Shown here: piece after piece, positions 27,428 through 35,574 of the stretch
Layout: each line of letters begins with the position of its first letter
Position numbering within the stretch: the first letter of the stretch is position 1
Notes under the pieces: model-generated
What the model was told of the DNA's origin: nothing
What the model saw: only the letters and a program-made list of their open reading frames with translations
The model's database searches: none
Made by a program: the position numbers and the translations under genes
NCBI GenBank assembly: GCA_040752635.1
Contig: JBFMGS010000003.1
Span: forward strand, 28,163 to 92,162
Source: JBFMGS01 sp040752635
Lineage (GTDB): Bacteria > Bacillota > SHA-98 > UBA4971
Reading direction: 5' to 3'
DNA: 64,000 bases

Positions 27428-27749
27428 GGGTTGCCGGTGTCGCATTCCGGGTTCCCACTCGGAGGGAGGCATACCCCACCCCACTCCTGACGGTACTCGC
27501 TCGAAGGTATGGAGGAGGCAGGATCGAGTGCCTCCTATAGTGCCTACCCTAAGGCACGAGATCCGTCTTGCTTCTCGAAGGGGGGAATACCCCCCTTCCG
27601 ACGGGTCTTACGACCCTGCCTCCCCCCTACCTTCGAGCGGGTTTGGCGACAGGGTACTGGCCCGCCCTCTGCAGGGCGCCTCCGGTTAATTCGGCCCGCA
27701 GGCATATGGCCGAATTAACAGGCCCCGTCATACAATCACCGGCAACCCC
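27428..27749. mobile_element. Palindromic repeat element, copy A (with nested insertion)
   Basis: Ends are inverted: GGGTTGCCGGTG at 27428-27439 and CACCGGCAACCC at 27737-27748. Inside are the same conserved hairpins as copy B (57173-57334): GCCCT/AGGGC, and TTAATTCGGCC (27686-27696) with GGCCGAATTAA (27708-27718). It has no coding capacity and lies 166 nt downstream of mreD. The rest of the 593-nt mreD-mrdA gap, including a low-GC stretch at about 27770-27900, holds no gene I can recognise. Confidence 0.75.
27501..27661. mobile_element. Nested 161-bp insertion inside copy A
   Basis: Copy B has an uninterrupted site where copy A carries this extra DNA. It is bounded by GGTACTCGC (27492-27500) and GGTACTGGC (27653-27661), a 9-bp duplication with one mismatch. 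Internal inverted repeats are TCGAAGGTA (27501-27509)/TACCTTCGA (27628-27636), GAAGGGGGG/CCCCCCTTC with a 4-nt loop (27577-27598) and GGGTC/GACCC. Non-coding and MITE-like. Confidence 0.65.
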
Positions 27750-27914
27750 AAAGTGGGACGCATTTCTGAACGAGGCCGTTGGTTTTCTCCACCTACTAAT
27801 CAAAACGTCCATAGAATGGTGTGTTTATATGCCCTTTAATCCGCGTGGTTTAGTTGATTCCAGAATACATCATGCCAGTCGATGGCAAAAACCAGCGGCC
27901 TCCTGAACTCCCAC

Positions 27915-28424
27915 TTAGAGGGCGCGGCGGCGATTCGCAGCGCCCCTGGTGTAGAGGTTGATCCGCGCGACCCCGCTCAGCGCCAGCGGCGCAATCGCCG
28001 CTGAATAGGCTGCTTGACACAGCACCACCCGTAAACTGGCTGGAGACACTGACAGGGGCACCCCGAACGAGGACAGCAGGAAAAGATGCAGGACTCCTCC
28101 GAAAACCCCTCCCAGGAAGACGAGCGCAACCGGCACAACGACGCGGTCTTGAAAAACCTTCTCGTAGGAGAGACTGGCGGCAAGTCCAGTGATGACTCGT
28201 GTCAGTATGAATAAGCCAAGGAACTGCCCTGAAGACACATCCTCAAGCAGTCCGGCGAAAAACCCGACGAAGCCCGCGTCCTTCGCGCCGCCAAGCATGC
28301 CCACGAGGACCACATACACCATGACGATGTCAGGCTTCACACCATGTATCGAAACGTAGGGCGCGACCGACGCCTCAACCACCACGGCAAGCCCGGCAAT
28401 CACGGCAAGGATGAAGTGCTTCAT
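27915..28424 (-). CDS. mreD: Rod shape-determining protein MreD
   Basis: 169 residues, five predicted membrane helices, with GVKPDIVMVYVVLVGMLGG and GFFAGLLEDVSSG, the characteristic MreD stretches. Integral part of the elongasome linking MreC and RodA/PBP2. Its start overlaps the end of mreC by 4 nt. Confidence 0.9.
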   Translation of the reverse strand: MKHFILAVIAGLAVVVEASVAPYVSIHGVKPDIVMVYVVLVGMLGGAKDAGFVGFFAGLLEDVSSGQFLGLFILTRVITGLAASLSYEKVFQDRVVVPVALVFLGGVFGGVLHLFLLSSFGVPLSVSPASLRVVLCQAAYSAAIAPLALSGVARINLYTRGAANRRRAL

Positions 28425-29251
28425 GGCTCACGCTCCCCGACGATGACGAGAACCTCCTCCAGCCGCGAGAAGTCCACGACCGGTCGGAGCTGGGCCGCCT
28501 GGCCTACGCCATACTTCCCCGGAAAAACTTTCGAGACCTCGCCGACGACTAGGCCTTTGGGATATACGCCCCCCAGCCCCGATGACAACACCTTATCCCC
28601 TACCTGTATATCCGAATCCTGCGCAAGAGATTTCACAAGACACATCCCCGGCGTGCCGGGCGCGCCCTCGACCAGAACAAGCGCTCTCGTGCGTTGAACC
28701 AAACCGCCGACGGCGCTGCGAGGATCGGGGATGAGAAGAACCGTTGCAGTGTGAGGCGTGGCAGCCAGCACCCTCCCCACAAGCCCCTCACAAGTGATCA
28801 CAGCCATGTTCTTCTTTACCCCGTGCCGCGTTCCCTTGTTTATGGTCACTGTCCCGAGCCAGTTACCCGGATCGCGCGCAATGATCTCCGCCGCGACAGT
28901 AATGTGAGGAGAGTCCGCCTGGAAGTCAAGCAGGCGCCGCAGCCGGTCATTCTGCAGCCTGTATTCCTCGAGCCGGGCGTTTTCCGCAAGCAATCGCGAT
29001 ACCTCAAGGTAAAGGCGGTCGTTCTCACGGATGAGATGCCCGAGGTGCGTTATGGTGCGCCACACCCCGCTGACCCCGCTGGCTGCCCGGAACAACACCG
29101 CCTCCACAGGCGCGAGGACCTCGCGGATTGCGCACTCCACTGGCGAGAGCTTCTCCCGCTCCCTGGACGTGATGAAAAGAAGCGATATCAGTAGCAACGC
29201 CGCTACAGCCAGAAACGCGCCATGGGCTTTGCGAGGGGATTCGTGATGCAC
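28421..29251 (-). CDS. mreC: Rod shape-determining protein MreC
   Basis: 276 residues: membrane anchor at 12-29, a coiled coil (about 60-105, LIRENDRLYLEVSRLLAENARLEEYR), then the double beta-barrel domain with ARDPGNWLGTVTINKG and the GLVGRV turn. Extracytoplasmic scaffold of the elongasome. Follows mreB by 21 nt in the mreB-mreC-mreD-mrdA order. Confidence 0.94.
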   Translation of the reverse strand: MHHESPRKAHGAFLAVAALLLISLLFITSREREKLSPVECAIREVLAPVEAVLFRAASGVSGVWRTITHLGHLIRENDRLYLEVSRLLAENARLEEYRLQNDRLRRLLDFQADSPHITVAAEIIARDPGNWLGTVTINKGTRHGVKKNMAVITCEGLVGRVLAATPHTATVLLIPDPRSAVGGLVQRTRALVLVEGAPGTPGMCLVKSLAQDSDIQVGDKVLSSGLGGVYPKGLVVGEVSKVFPGKYGVGQAAQLRPVVDFSRLEEVLVIVGEREP

Positions 29252-29272
29252 GGGTATTCCACCACCGCGAGC

Positions 29273-30349
29273 TTATCTTCTTTGCCCGATCCTGGACGAA
29301 CTGGTAAGCATCCGTTGGTACCGATCCATCCCTTCGAGAGCCCTGCCGGCGCCTCTCACCACACACGTCAACGGATCGTCTGCGCGGTGTACCGGCATTC
29401 CAGTCGCTTCGGCGAGCACCGCCTCGATACCTTCGAGGAGCGAGCCTCCACCCGAGAGCACGATTCCTTTGTCGATAATATCCGCGGATAGCTCAGGCGG
29501 CGTCTTCTCAAGCGTGAGCTTCACCGCCTCGACTATCGCCACGAGCGGCTCCTGAAGAGCCTGCTGGACCTCGCGCGCCGAGACACGCACGGTCTTTGGC
29601 AGCCCGCTCACCATGTCGCGTCCTTTCACTTCAACGGTCTCCTCGGGGTCTTTCGGACATGCCGAGCCGACTAGCCTCTTTACTTCTTCGGCAGTCTTGG
29701 TTCCTATGATGAGGTTATACACTTTCTTGACGTGCTGCACTATGGCCTCGTCCATCTCGTCCCCGGCTATCCTGATCGACCTTGACGCGACGATCCCGCC
29801 GAGGGATATCACAGCTATCTCGGTTGTTCCCCCGCCGATGTCCACCACCATATTGCCGGAAGGCTCGAACACGGGCAAACCAGCTCCAACAGCCGCTGCC
29901 AACGGCTCCTCGATGAGGTAGGCCTCGCGTGCGCCAGCCTGAAGAGCAGCGTCAACGACTGCCCGCCTCTCCACCTCGGTTACCCCCGACGGAACGCCAA
30001 CAAGCACCCGGGGCCGGACGACCCCACTGCCCCTGTGCGCTTTAACAATGAAGTGACGAAGCATCATCTCCGTAACGTCGAAATCTGCGATCACGCCGTC
30101 CTTGAGCGGGCGGACTACGACTATGTTTCCAGGTGTCCTGCCGACCATGCGATTGGCCTCAGCCCCGACCTCGAGGATTGCTCCTGTATCTTTGCGGATG
30201 GCCACCACCGATGGTTCCTGGAGCACAATCCCCTTTCCTTTTACGTAGACAAGGGAGTTGGCGGTGCCAAGGTCGATGGCGAGGTCCTTTGAAAAGAAGG
30301 CAAGGATAGGATCGAAAATCACAGCTCTTATTCTCCCTTCCGGCAGCAT
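29273..30349 (-). CDS. mreB: Actin-like rod shape protein MreB
   Basis: 358 residues. Phosphate-binding LAIDLGTANSLVYVKGKGIVL (from residue 24), VVDIGGGTTEIAVISLGG, and GIVLSGGGSLLEG near the C-terminus are the actin-fold ATP signatures. It forms membrane-bound filaments directing lateral wall synthesis. A slightly long N-terminus (MLPEGRIRAVI) precedes the usual start; a later start codon cannot be excluded. Confidence 0.95.
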   Translation of the reverse strand: MLPEGRIRAVIFDPILAFFSKDLAIDLGTANSLVYVKGKGIVLQEPSVVAIRKDTGAILEVGAEANRMVGRTPGNIVVVRPLKDGVIADFDVTEMMLRHFIVKAHRGSGVVRPRVLVGVPSGVTEVERRAVVDAALQAGAREAYLIEEPLAAAVGAGLPVFEPSGNMVVDIGGGTTEIAVISLGGIVASRSIRIAGDEMDEAIVQHVKKVYNLIIGTKTAEEVKRLVGSACPKDPEETVEVKGRDMVSGLPKTVRVSAREVQQALQEPLVAIVEAVKLTLEKTPPELSADIIDKGIVLSGGGSLLEGIEAVLAEATGMPVHRADDPLTCVVRGAGRALEGMDRYQRMLTSSSRIGQRR

Positions 30350-30368
30350 CAGCGCAAAGCTCTCTTCT

Positions 30369-31088
30369 TCAAGAGTGCACTGGCGACGGCCCGCGCGCAG
30401 GATCGCTTCCTGCCGCTGCGACCATGAGGCCCAGCTCCTTGAGGCTCGAGTATCTGTTATCTCCCACGATTATGTGATCAAGAACGTCTATGCCGAGGAT
30501 GAGGCCCGAGCTTGCGAGTCGCTGAGTAATGGCGATATCGTCGTAGCTCGGCGTAGGATCTCCGCTCGGGTGGTTATGGACCATGATGACGCGGGCTGAG
30601 TTTCTCCTAAGACATTCCTTGAACACTTCCCTCGGATGGACGAGAGAGCTGTCAAGGCAGCCAACGGACACGGTCACGATGTCGATCACCCGGTGCTTGG
30701 CGTTGAGGAGCACCACCTTGAAGTGCTCCTTATCGAGGTAACGCATCTCTCCCATGAGGAGATCTGCCACGTCGCCCGGCCCGTTTATCTGAACGAGATC
30801 GGTCGGTTCTAGCATAACAGCCCTCTTGCCCAGCTCAATAGCGGCTTTCAGTTGGACGGCTTTCGCGGGCCCGATACCCCTGTGGCTCGCAAGATCCTGG
30901 GTAGACGCGGAGGCGATGCCGCGAAGCCCGCCGAAGAATTGCAGGACCGCGTTCGCGAGGGACAGGGCGGTTTGGCCCTGCACCCCGGTACGCAGGACTA
31001 TGGATATAAGCTCAGTCGAGGAAAGCGCCTCGGGCCCCACGCGAAGGAGCCGCTCCCGGGGCCTATCTCCCGCCGGTATGTCCCTCAT
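30369..31088 (-). CDS. radC: RadC/UPF0758 family JAB1/MPN-domain protein
   Basis: 239 residues. N-terminal helix-hairpin-helix region (SHRGIGPAKAVQLKAAIELGKR) and C-terminal JAMM metallopeptidase-like motif (HNHPSGDPTPSYDD with the preceding conserved glutamate in HPREVFKE). Despite its name a repair role is doubtful. ATG at 31088 gives the canonical MRDIPAGDRPRERL start; the frame is open to 31139. It overlaps the 3' end of maf by 26 nt; the maf-radC-mreBCD order is conserved in Firmicutes. Confidence 0.93.
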   Translation of the reverse strand: MRDIPAGDRPRERLLRVGPEALSSTELISIVLRTGVQGQTALSLANAVLQFFGGLRGIASASTQDLASHRGIGPAKAVQLKAAIELGKRAVMLEPTDLVQINGPGDVADLLMGEMRYLDKEHFKVVLLNAKHRVIDIVTVSVGCLDSSLVHPREVFKECLRRNSARVIMVHNHPSGDPTPSYDDIAITQRLASSGLILGIDVLDHIIVGDNRYSSLKELGLMVAAAGSDPARGPSPVHS

Positions 31089-31734
31089 GGTGAACGAAGG
31101 GGACGAGTAAACAGTCAACACCAACACCAACCCTGGCAAATAAATCCCTGAGCCGGGCGATGGGAAGACCCACCACGTTGAAATAGCAGCCGACTATTCT
31201 GTCCACCAGCAGCGCACCGCGGCCCTGGATCGCGTATGCGCCGGCCTTCCCCAGCGGCTCGCCGGTGCTAACGTATTTATCTATGATCTCAGGGGTGAGC
31301 TTCGTCATGCGGACATGAGTGACCTCATGACAGGCGGCTTCGCGTCCGGACGCCGCGTCCAGTACCGCGAGCCCGCTTATGACCCGGTGCCATCGACCCG
31401 ACATGCGCCTAAGCATGCCGCGGGCATCCTCCGCATCTGCCGGCTTTCCAAGCACCACTCCATCCAGCATGATCACGGTGTCAGCCGCTATGACAACCGC
31501 GTCCCGCTCCGTGCGCGTCACATGGCGCGCCTTGGCAAGCGCGAGCGCCTCAATATCTTTTGCCAGATCATCCCCCGGACCAATGTCCTCGGCAATTCCG
31601 CTCGGGACGACATCGAATCGTAGCCCGATCTGCCTTAGTAGATCGGCCCGCGCAGGCGACGACGATGCAAGCACGAATCGCAATCTTTCACTTCCTCGGG
31701 ACGTAAGCGTGCGTGGCGCGGGCCCGCCCTCCAA
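31063..31734 (-). CDS. maf: Maf-type nucleoside triphosphate pyrophosphatase
   Basis: 223 residues. FVLASSSPARADLLRQIGL with the SxxR signature, ADTVIMLDGVVLGKP, and AYAIQGRGALLVDRIVGCYFNVVGLP are all diagnostic. Maf proteins hydrolyse non-canonical or pyrimidine NTPs to monophosphates and affect septation in Bacillus. A 15-residue N-terminal extension precedes the core. It directly follows apbE with a 2-nt gap. Confidence 0.94.
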   Translation of the reverse strand: MEGGPAPRTLTSRGSERLRFVLASSSPARADLLRQIGLRFDVVPSGIAEDIGPGDDLAKDIEALALAKARHVTRTERDAVVIAADTVIMLDGVVLGKPADAEDARGMLRRMSGRWHRVISGLAVLDAASGREAACHEVTHVRMTKLTPEIIDKYVSTGEPLGKAGAYAIQGRGALLVDRIVGCYFNVVGLPIARLRDLFARVGVGVDCLLVPFVHHEGHTGGR

Positions 31735-31736
31735 GA

Positions 31737-32858
31737 TTAACGCCCTGGAAAGCCCGCTGAAAAGCTCAGGTTCCCGTCGGCGCCCACAACCATGGCAAAG
31801 ACCCCGTCAAGGCTCTCCGCGACCTTAAGCCCTTTTTCCGGGCCTAGAACAAAGACGGCGGTCGAAAGCATGTCGGCGTCGCAGGAGTTCTTGGCAATCA
31901 CCGTGGCGCTCCGCGCAAGGCTAGCGGGCTTCCCCGTCGATGGGTCGAAGATGTGGTGGTAGCGTTGCCCGTTGTCCACAAAGAACCTCTCATAGTCCCC
32001 CGACGTGACAACTGCCGCATCCTTCACAACGATCACCGGGCCGATGGTGTCCGCGGGGTTCTCCCCGCGCGGGTCTCTTATCCCGATGCGCCAGGGCTTG
32101 CCATCCGGGCGGGTGCCCACAGCCGCTATGTTCCCGCCAGCATCTATAAGGGCATGTTGGATTCCATGGTCACGGAGGACCGTAGCGGCTCTGTCCGCCG
32201 CATAACCCTTGGCGATGCCCCCAAGGTCAATGGACATCCCGGGCAGGGGGAGCCTCACCGTCTTGCCCTCGGGGTTTAGCTCGAGAGCACGCCAGTTCAC
32301 CAGGGACAAAGCTCTGGCAAGCGTCGGCGCGTCAGGCACATGGGGCTTGTCAGTCCCAAAGCCCCACGCGTCCACTACTGGGCCTATGGTGATGTCGAAT
32401 GCGCCACCGGAAAGCTCAGAGCACTTCAGCGCCCTGTCAAGAAGCATGAAAGTCTCGTCGCTCACCTGCACCGGGTCGCCGCCGGCTCCCTGGTTTATGC
32501 GGGAAACGTCGCTGGTTGCGACGAACCTGCTTGTCAAGGCCTCGACCCGCCGCATTTCGTCAAACGCGGCACCGACGGCCTGCCTGGCCCCAGGGCCGAC
32601 CGCGCGGATGCTCACATACGTATCCATGAGGAACTGGCTCTCCACGTATTCCGCATCTTCGCCGCCGGCTGCCTCATCAGCTCCTTGGGTGCTCTCGCCG
32701 CGCCCTGCGCGGGCGATATCTAGGGGCCAGGGTAGCACCCCGGACTTTATGAGCACATACCCTGTGATGAGAAGGGCGAGCATGAGAAGAACGAGGACAA
32801 GGGCCCAGCGTCTCCCCGTCCCCCTGCCCCTCCGCTTTCGCCCGTACTCCCACTTCAA
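31737..32858 (-). CDS. apbE: FAD:protein FMN transferase
   Basis: 373 residues. N-terminal membrane anchor/signal (about 17-38), then the ApbE fold with DTYVSIRAVG, SGGAFDITIGPVVDAWGFG, DLGGIAKGYAADRA and ALIDAGGNIAAVG. It attaches FMN covalently to Thr of RnfD and RnfG outside the membrane, which fits the rnf operon starting 1.2 kb away. TTG start at 32858 with GGGGGTGG about 6 nt upstream, expressed from the promoter at 32892-32920; probably first gene of an apbE-maf-radC-mre transcript. Confidence 0.94.
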   Translation of the reverse strand: MKWEYGRKRRGRGTGRRWALVLVLLMLALLITGYVLIKSGVLPWPLDIARAGRGESTQGADEAAGGEDAEYVESQFLMDTYVSIRAVGPGARQAVGAAFDEMRRVEALTSRFVATSDVSRINQGAGGDPVQVSDETFMLLDRALKCSELSGGAFDITIGPVVDAWGFGTDKPHVPDAPTLARALSLVNWRALELNPEGKTVRLPLPGMSIDLGGIAKGYAADRAATVLRDHGIQHALIDAGGNIAAVGTRPDGKPWRIGIRDPRGENPADTIGPVIVVKDAAVVTSGDYERFFVDNGQRYHHIFDPSTGKPASLARSATVIAKNSCDADMLSTAVFVLGPEKGLKVAESLDGVFAMVVGADGNLSFSAGFPGR

Positions 32859-32891
32859 CAGCTTCCACCCCCTGACAGACTTCTCGCACCA

Positions 32892-32920
32892 AGTGTATCA
32901 CGTCTCCTAAACCCTGACAA
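32892..32920 (-). promoter_or_regulatory. sigma-A promoter of apbE
   Basis: Minus strand: TTGTCA (32920-32915), 17-nt spacer, TACACT (32897-32892), predicted start near 32885, 27 nt before the TTG codon. No sigma-G-like promoter for the divergent spore gene could be recognised. Confidence 0.6.
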
Positions 32921-33049
32921 GCAGCCATTTGGGCTAACCATTTTGCGGCAAGGCTCGCAAGTGCGTTGCTATCTTTGATTGCCGCACTTATATGTTCGTG
33001 AACATTGGTAATCCTAAGTACGAGCATTTCCTGAAGGAGCGTGGGCACA

Positions 33050-33277
33050 GTGGGAAGGAAAAAGAACAACGACCGCCTGAGAACGACAAGGGCACTCGAC
33101 CGGATGAAGTGGGAGACCGCGGAGCAACTCGGCCTCAACGATGACATGAGGGACGCGGACGAGCTAAGCGTCAGGGAGGCCGGGCGGGTTGGCGGCCAGA
33201 TGGTAAAGAGACTCGTCAAAAAAGGCGAGCAGGCCATCGCGAAGGAGAGCGCGAGGAAACCCGAGAAGAATCTCTAG
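33050..33277 (+). CDS. Alpha/beta-type small acid-soluble spore protein
   Basis: 75 residues. The core WETAEQLGLNDDMR followed by REAGRVGGQMVKRLVKKGEQA matches alpha/beta SASP, including the GPR cleavage-type segment and the GGxMVKRL DNA-binding motif. These proteins coat spore DNA and protect it from UV and heat. GTG at 33050 is chosen because AAGGAG ends 10 nt before it, while the earlier in-frame GTG at 33041 overlaps that site. The Lys/Arg-rich ends (GRKKNNDRLRTT; KESARKPEKN) are longer than usual. Only non-ribosomal protein gene on the plus strand. Confidence 0.85.
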   Translation: MGRKKNNDRLRTTRALDRMKWETAEQLGLNDDMRDADELSVREAGRVGGQMVKRLVKKGEQAIAKESARKPEKNL

Positions 33278-33281
33278 CAAG

Positions 33282-34025
33282 CTATGATGTCGCCGCAAGG
33301 AATGTGTCGATGGCCGAAAGGAGATCCGGCAGATCCTGGTCCAGGGTGACCAGGTGGCCCGAGTTCCGGAGCATCACAAGTCTTTTCTCTCTTGACCCAA
33401 GATGCTTCAGGATGAAATCGGCGCTTTTCGGGTCCACGGTGTTGTCCCGTTCGCCTTGAACCACGAGGGCCGGGGCGGTAATGCTCGGAAGCTCGCGCCG
33501 GACCCGGCGGATGAGTGCAAGCAAGTGCGGCACACAGGCGGTGGGTGTCCGGTCGTAGCTCCAGAGGTCGTCTCTAAACTTCTCGGAAGGCGCGGACTTT
33601 GCCGTGAAGCGCGAGAAATGCTGGAGCAACGGGGCCAGCAAGACAGCGCGCTTCTTGACGTAGATCGGCGCGCACATTGACACGACACCCTGAACAGGCC
33701 TGGTGGCGGCGATGTGCAGAGCAAGAAGCCCGCCCATGGAAAGGCCTATAACATACACCGTACGGGTCATGCCCGCAAGGAGCCGGTAGCCCGCCTCCGC
33801 GCTGGCGACCCAATCGCGCCAGCCTGTTCTCTCCATGTCCTCAGGGCAAGTCCCGTGGCCCGCAAGCAGCGGCGCATGGATCGTGTGGCCCTGGCCGTGG
33901 AGATGCTTTGCTATCAGGTGCATCTCCGCCGGCGACCCGGTAAACCCATGTATCACGAGGCACCCTACAGGCCCGCCCGTCAGGAGATACGGGTCGGGCC
34001 TGCCCCTTTCAAGGTGGTCCTTCAT
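33282..34025 (-). CDS. Alpha/beta-hydrolase, Est30-like carboxylesterase
   Basis: 247 residues. Oxyanion HGFTGSP near residue 27, nucleophile elbow GLSMGG near 94, catalytic Asp in GERDNTVDP near 195 and His in NSGHLVTLD near 225: a complete serine hydrolase triad in the order of the Geobacillus Est30 monoacylglycerol lipase/carboxylesterase group. Cytoplasmic, substrate unknown. It follows rnfB by 41 nt and converges on the spore protein gene with a 4-nt gap and no visible terminator between them. Confidence 0.88.
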   Translation of the reverse strand: MKDHLERGRPDPYLLTGGPVGCLVIHGFTGSPAEMHLIAKHLHGQGHTIHAPLLAGHGTCPEDMERTGWRDWVASAEAGYRLLAGMTRTVYVIGLSMGGLLALHIAATRPVQGVVSMCAPIYVKKRAVLLAPLLQHFSRFTAKSAPSEKFRDDLWSYDRTPTACVPHLLALIRRVRRELPSITAPALVVQGERDNTVDPKSADFILKHLGSREKRLVMLRNSGHLVTLDQDLPDLLSAIDTFLAATS

Positions 34026-34066
34026 GCCATCTTCGTCCTTCGTACAACCACTGTCTCAGTAGTCTT

Positions 34067-34915
34067 TCACTCGGTACACAAAACTATACCCTGCTCCGCT
34101 TGGGGTTGCCGGTGATTGCACGACCCCCTCATCACGATGCACTTCGTCGGGCACTTCTCGACGCACTTGCCGCACGCGTCGCACTTCGTCGGGTCGATGA
34201 CTGCGAGGTTGTTCTCCATGGCGATTGCCTGAGCCGGGCAAACCTTCACGCACAGCCCGCAGCCGATGCACCCGATCTTGCACGTCTTGCGCACCTCGGC
34301 GCCCCTCGACAGCGATTTGCAGAGCACGGTCACCCGCTGGGACATGGGCACGAGTTCTATGATGCCCCTCGGGCAGGCCGAAACGCACCTGCCGCAGGCG
34401 GTGCACTCCTCCTCATCAACGACGGGGAGACCGTCAGGCCCCATGTAGAGCGCATCGAAGGCGCACGCGGAAACGCACGAACCCAGACCGAGACACCCGT
34501 ACGTACACGCCTTCGGACCGCCCCCCACGAGGTTGGCCGCCTTGCAGTCAGTAAGCCCGTCATAGGCGAACCTCGAGCCACATTTGTCGGGACTGCCCTG
34601 GCAAAAGACCCGGGCCACCTTCCGCTCTCTTGCCGCGCCGACTTCCACACCCATGATCGCGGCGACCTTTGCCGCCACCGGGGACCCGCCGACCGGGCAC
34701 GCATCGACCGGCGCCTTGCCGGCGACTATCGCGCCTGCAAGCCCGCTGCACCCGGGATATCCGCAACCGCCGCAGTTGGCCCCCGGTAAAACCCCGGTGA
34801 TCATGTCCTGCCTGGGATCCTGTTCTATCGCAAACTTCTTCGCGGCGAGCGCAAGCGCGAGGCCAAACACCGCCCCCATCAGCCCAAGGCTAAGTATTGC
34901 TTTAGCGTAGATCAT
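34067..34915 (-). CDS. rnfB: Rnf complex subunit B (ferredoxin-type)
   Basis: 282 residues. N-terminal membrane helix (5-26), then the PGANCGGCGYPGC four-cysteine cluster, a second cysteine group (CQGSPDKC ... CTYGCLGLGSC) and ferredoxin clusters CTACGRCVSACP, CIGCGLCVKVCP and CDACGKCVEKCP: about six [4Fe-4S] sites in all. It takes electrons from reduced ferredoxin into the Rnf pump. Last gene of rnfCDGEAB. Oddity: the final residues (GSCNHRQPQ and onward) are encoded by a dispersed repeat sequence (34102-34119), so the natural C-terminus was apparently rewritten. Confidence 0.95.
   Translation of the reverse strand: MIYAKAILSLGLMGAVFGLALALAAKKFAIEQDPRQDMITGVLPGANCGGCGYPGCSGLAGAIVAGKAPVDACPVGGSPVAAKVAAIMGVEVGAARERKVARVFCQGSPDKCGSRFAYDGLTDCKAANLVGGGPKACTYGCLGLGSCVSACAFDALYMGPDGLPVVDEEECTACGRCVSACPRGIIELVPMSQRVTVLCKSLSRGAEVRKTCKIGCIGCGLCVKVCPAQAIAMENNLAVIDPTKCDACGKCVEKCPTKCIVMRGSCNHRQPQAEQGIVLCTE
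34102..34119 (+). repeat. Solo repeat end inside the 3' end of rnfB
   Basis: GGGGTTGCCGGTGATTGC, identical to 23175-23192. Read in the rnfB frame on the minus strand it encodes Cys-Asn-His-Arg-Gln-Pro. Confidence 0.7.
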
Positions 34916-34939
34916 TCTTTACCCACCTCGCAAGAGACC

Positions 34940-35539
34940 CTACATGACGCCGAAAAGCTCTTTCAGTCTGAATCCGACAAACCCCAGGAATGCGACGGAC
35001 ATAAGCCCCGCTGTGATCAAGGCCATCGGGAAACCTTTCAGAGACTCCGGTATCGGCGCCAGGTCCATCCGCTCCCGGATCGCCGCAAAGAGAATTATAG
35101 CCATGGTAAACCCCGACGCACCGGCAATGCCATTTATGGCAGCCTCGAGCACATTGTACTTCTCGGTTATGTTCAGTATGGACACGCCCAGCACCGCGCA
35201 GTTGGTCGTGATGAGCGGCAGGTAAATGCCAAGCGCCCGGTAAAGCGCGGGGCTCACCTTTTGAATAACCATTTCGACCAATTGCACCAGGGCAGCGATG
35301 ACGAGGATAAAGGCAATGGTCTGGAGGTACTCAACCCCCAGGGGCACCAGAATGAGGGCCCGGACGAGCCAGGTAACGACCGACGCCACCCCCATCACGA
35401 ATATGACTGCCATCCCCATCCCGGTGGCGGTCTCGATTTGCTTCGACACGCCTATGAACGGGCATATCCCGAGAAACCTCGACAGGATGAAGTTGTTGAG
35501 AAGCACCCCGCCGAAGAATATGACCAGTATCTCTCCCAC
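34940..35539 (-). CDS. rnfA: Rnf complex subunit A
   Basis: 199 residues, six predicted membrane helices, NNFILSRFLGICPFIGVSK at the N-terminus and PLITTNCAVLG near 110; the two conserved cysteines hold the intramembrane [2Fe-2S] cluster shared with RnfE. Integral part of the ferredoxin:NAD+ oxidoreductase that pumps Na+ or H+. Confidence 0.95.
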   Translation of the reverse strand: MGEILVIFFGGVLLNNFILSRFLGICPFIGVSKQIETATGMGMAVIFVMGVASVVTWLVRALILVPLGVEYLQTIAFILVIAALVQLVEMVIQKVSPALYRALGIYLPLITTNCAVLGVSILNITEKYNVLEAAINGIAGASGFTMAIILFAAIRERMDLAPIPESLKGFPMALITAGLMSVAFLGFVGFRLKELFGVM

Positions 35540-35574
35540 GAAGCTCCCTCCCCATCTCGTTCCTGTGCGAAAGC

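Noticed and set aside
27770..27900. Possible promoter for mrdA in the low-GC segment downstream of mreD
   Set aside because: The best pair, TTGCCA and TATTCT, has only a 15-nt spacer; not convincing.
32921..33049. Sigma-G promoter for the spore protein gene
   Set aside because: No adequate match to a TGAATA-N17-CATACTA-type pattern could be found by eye.
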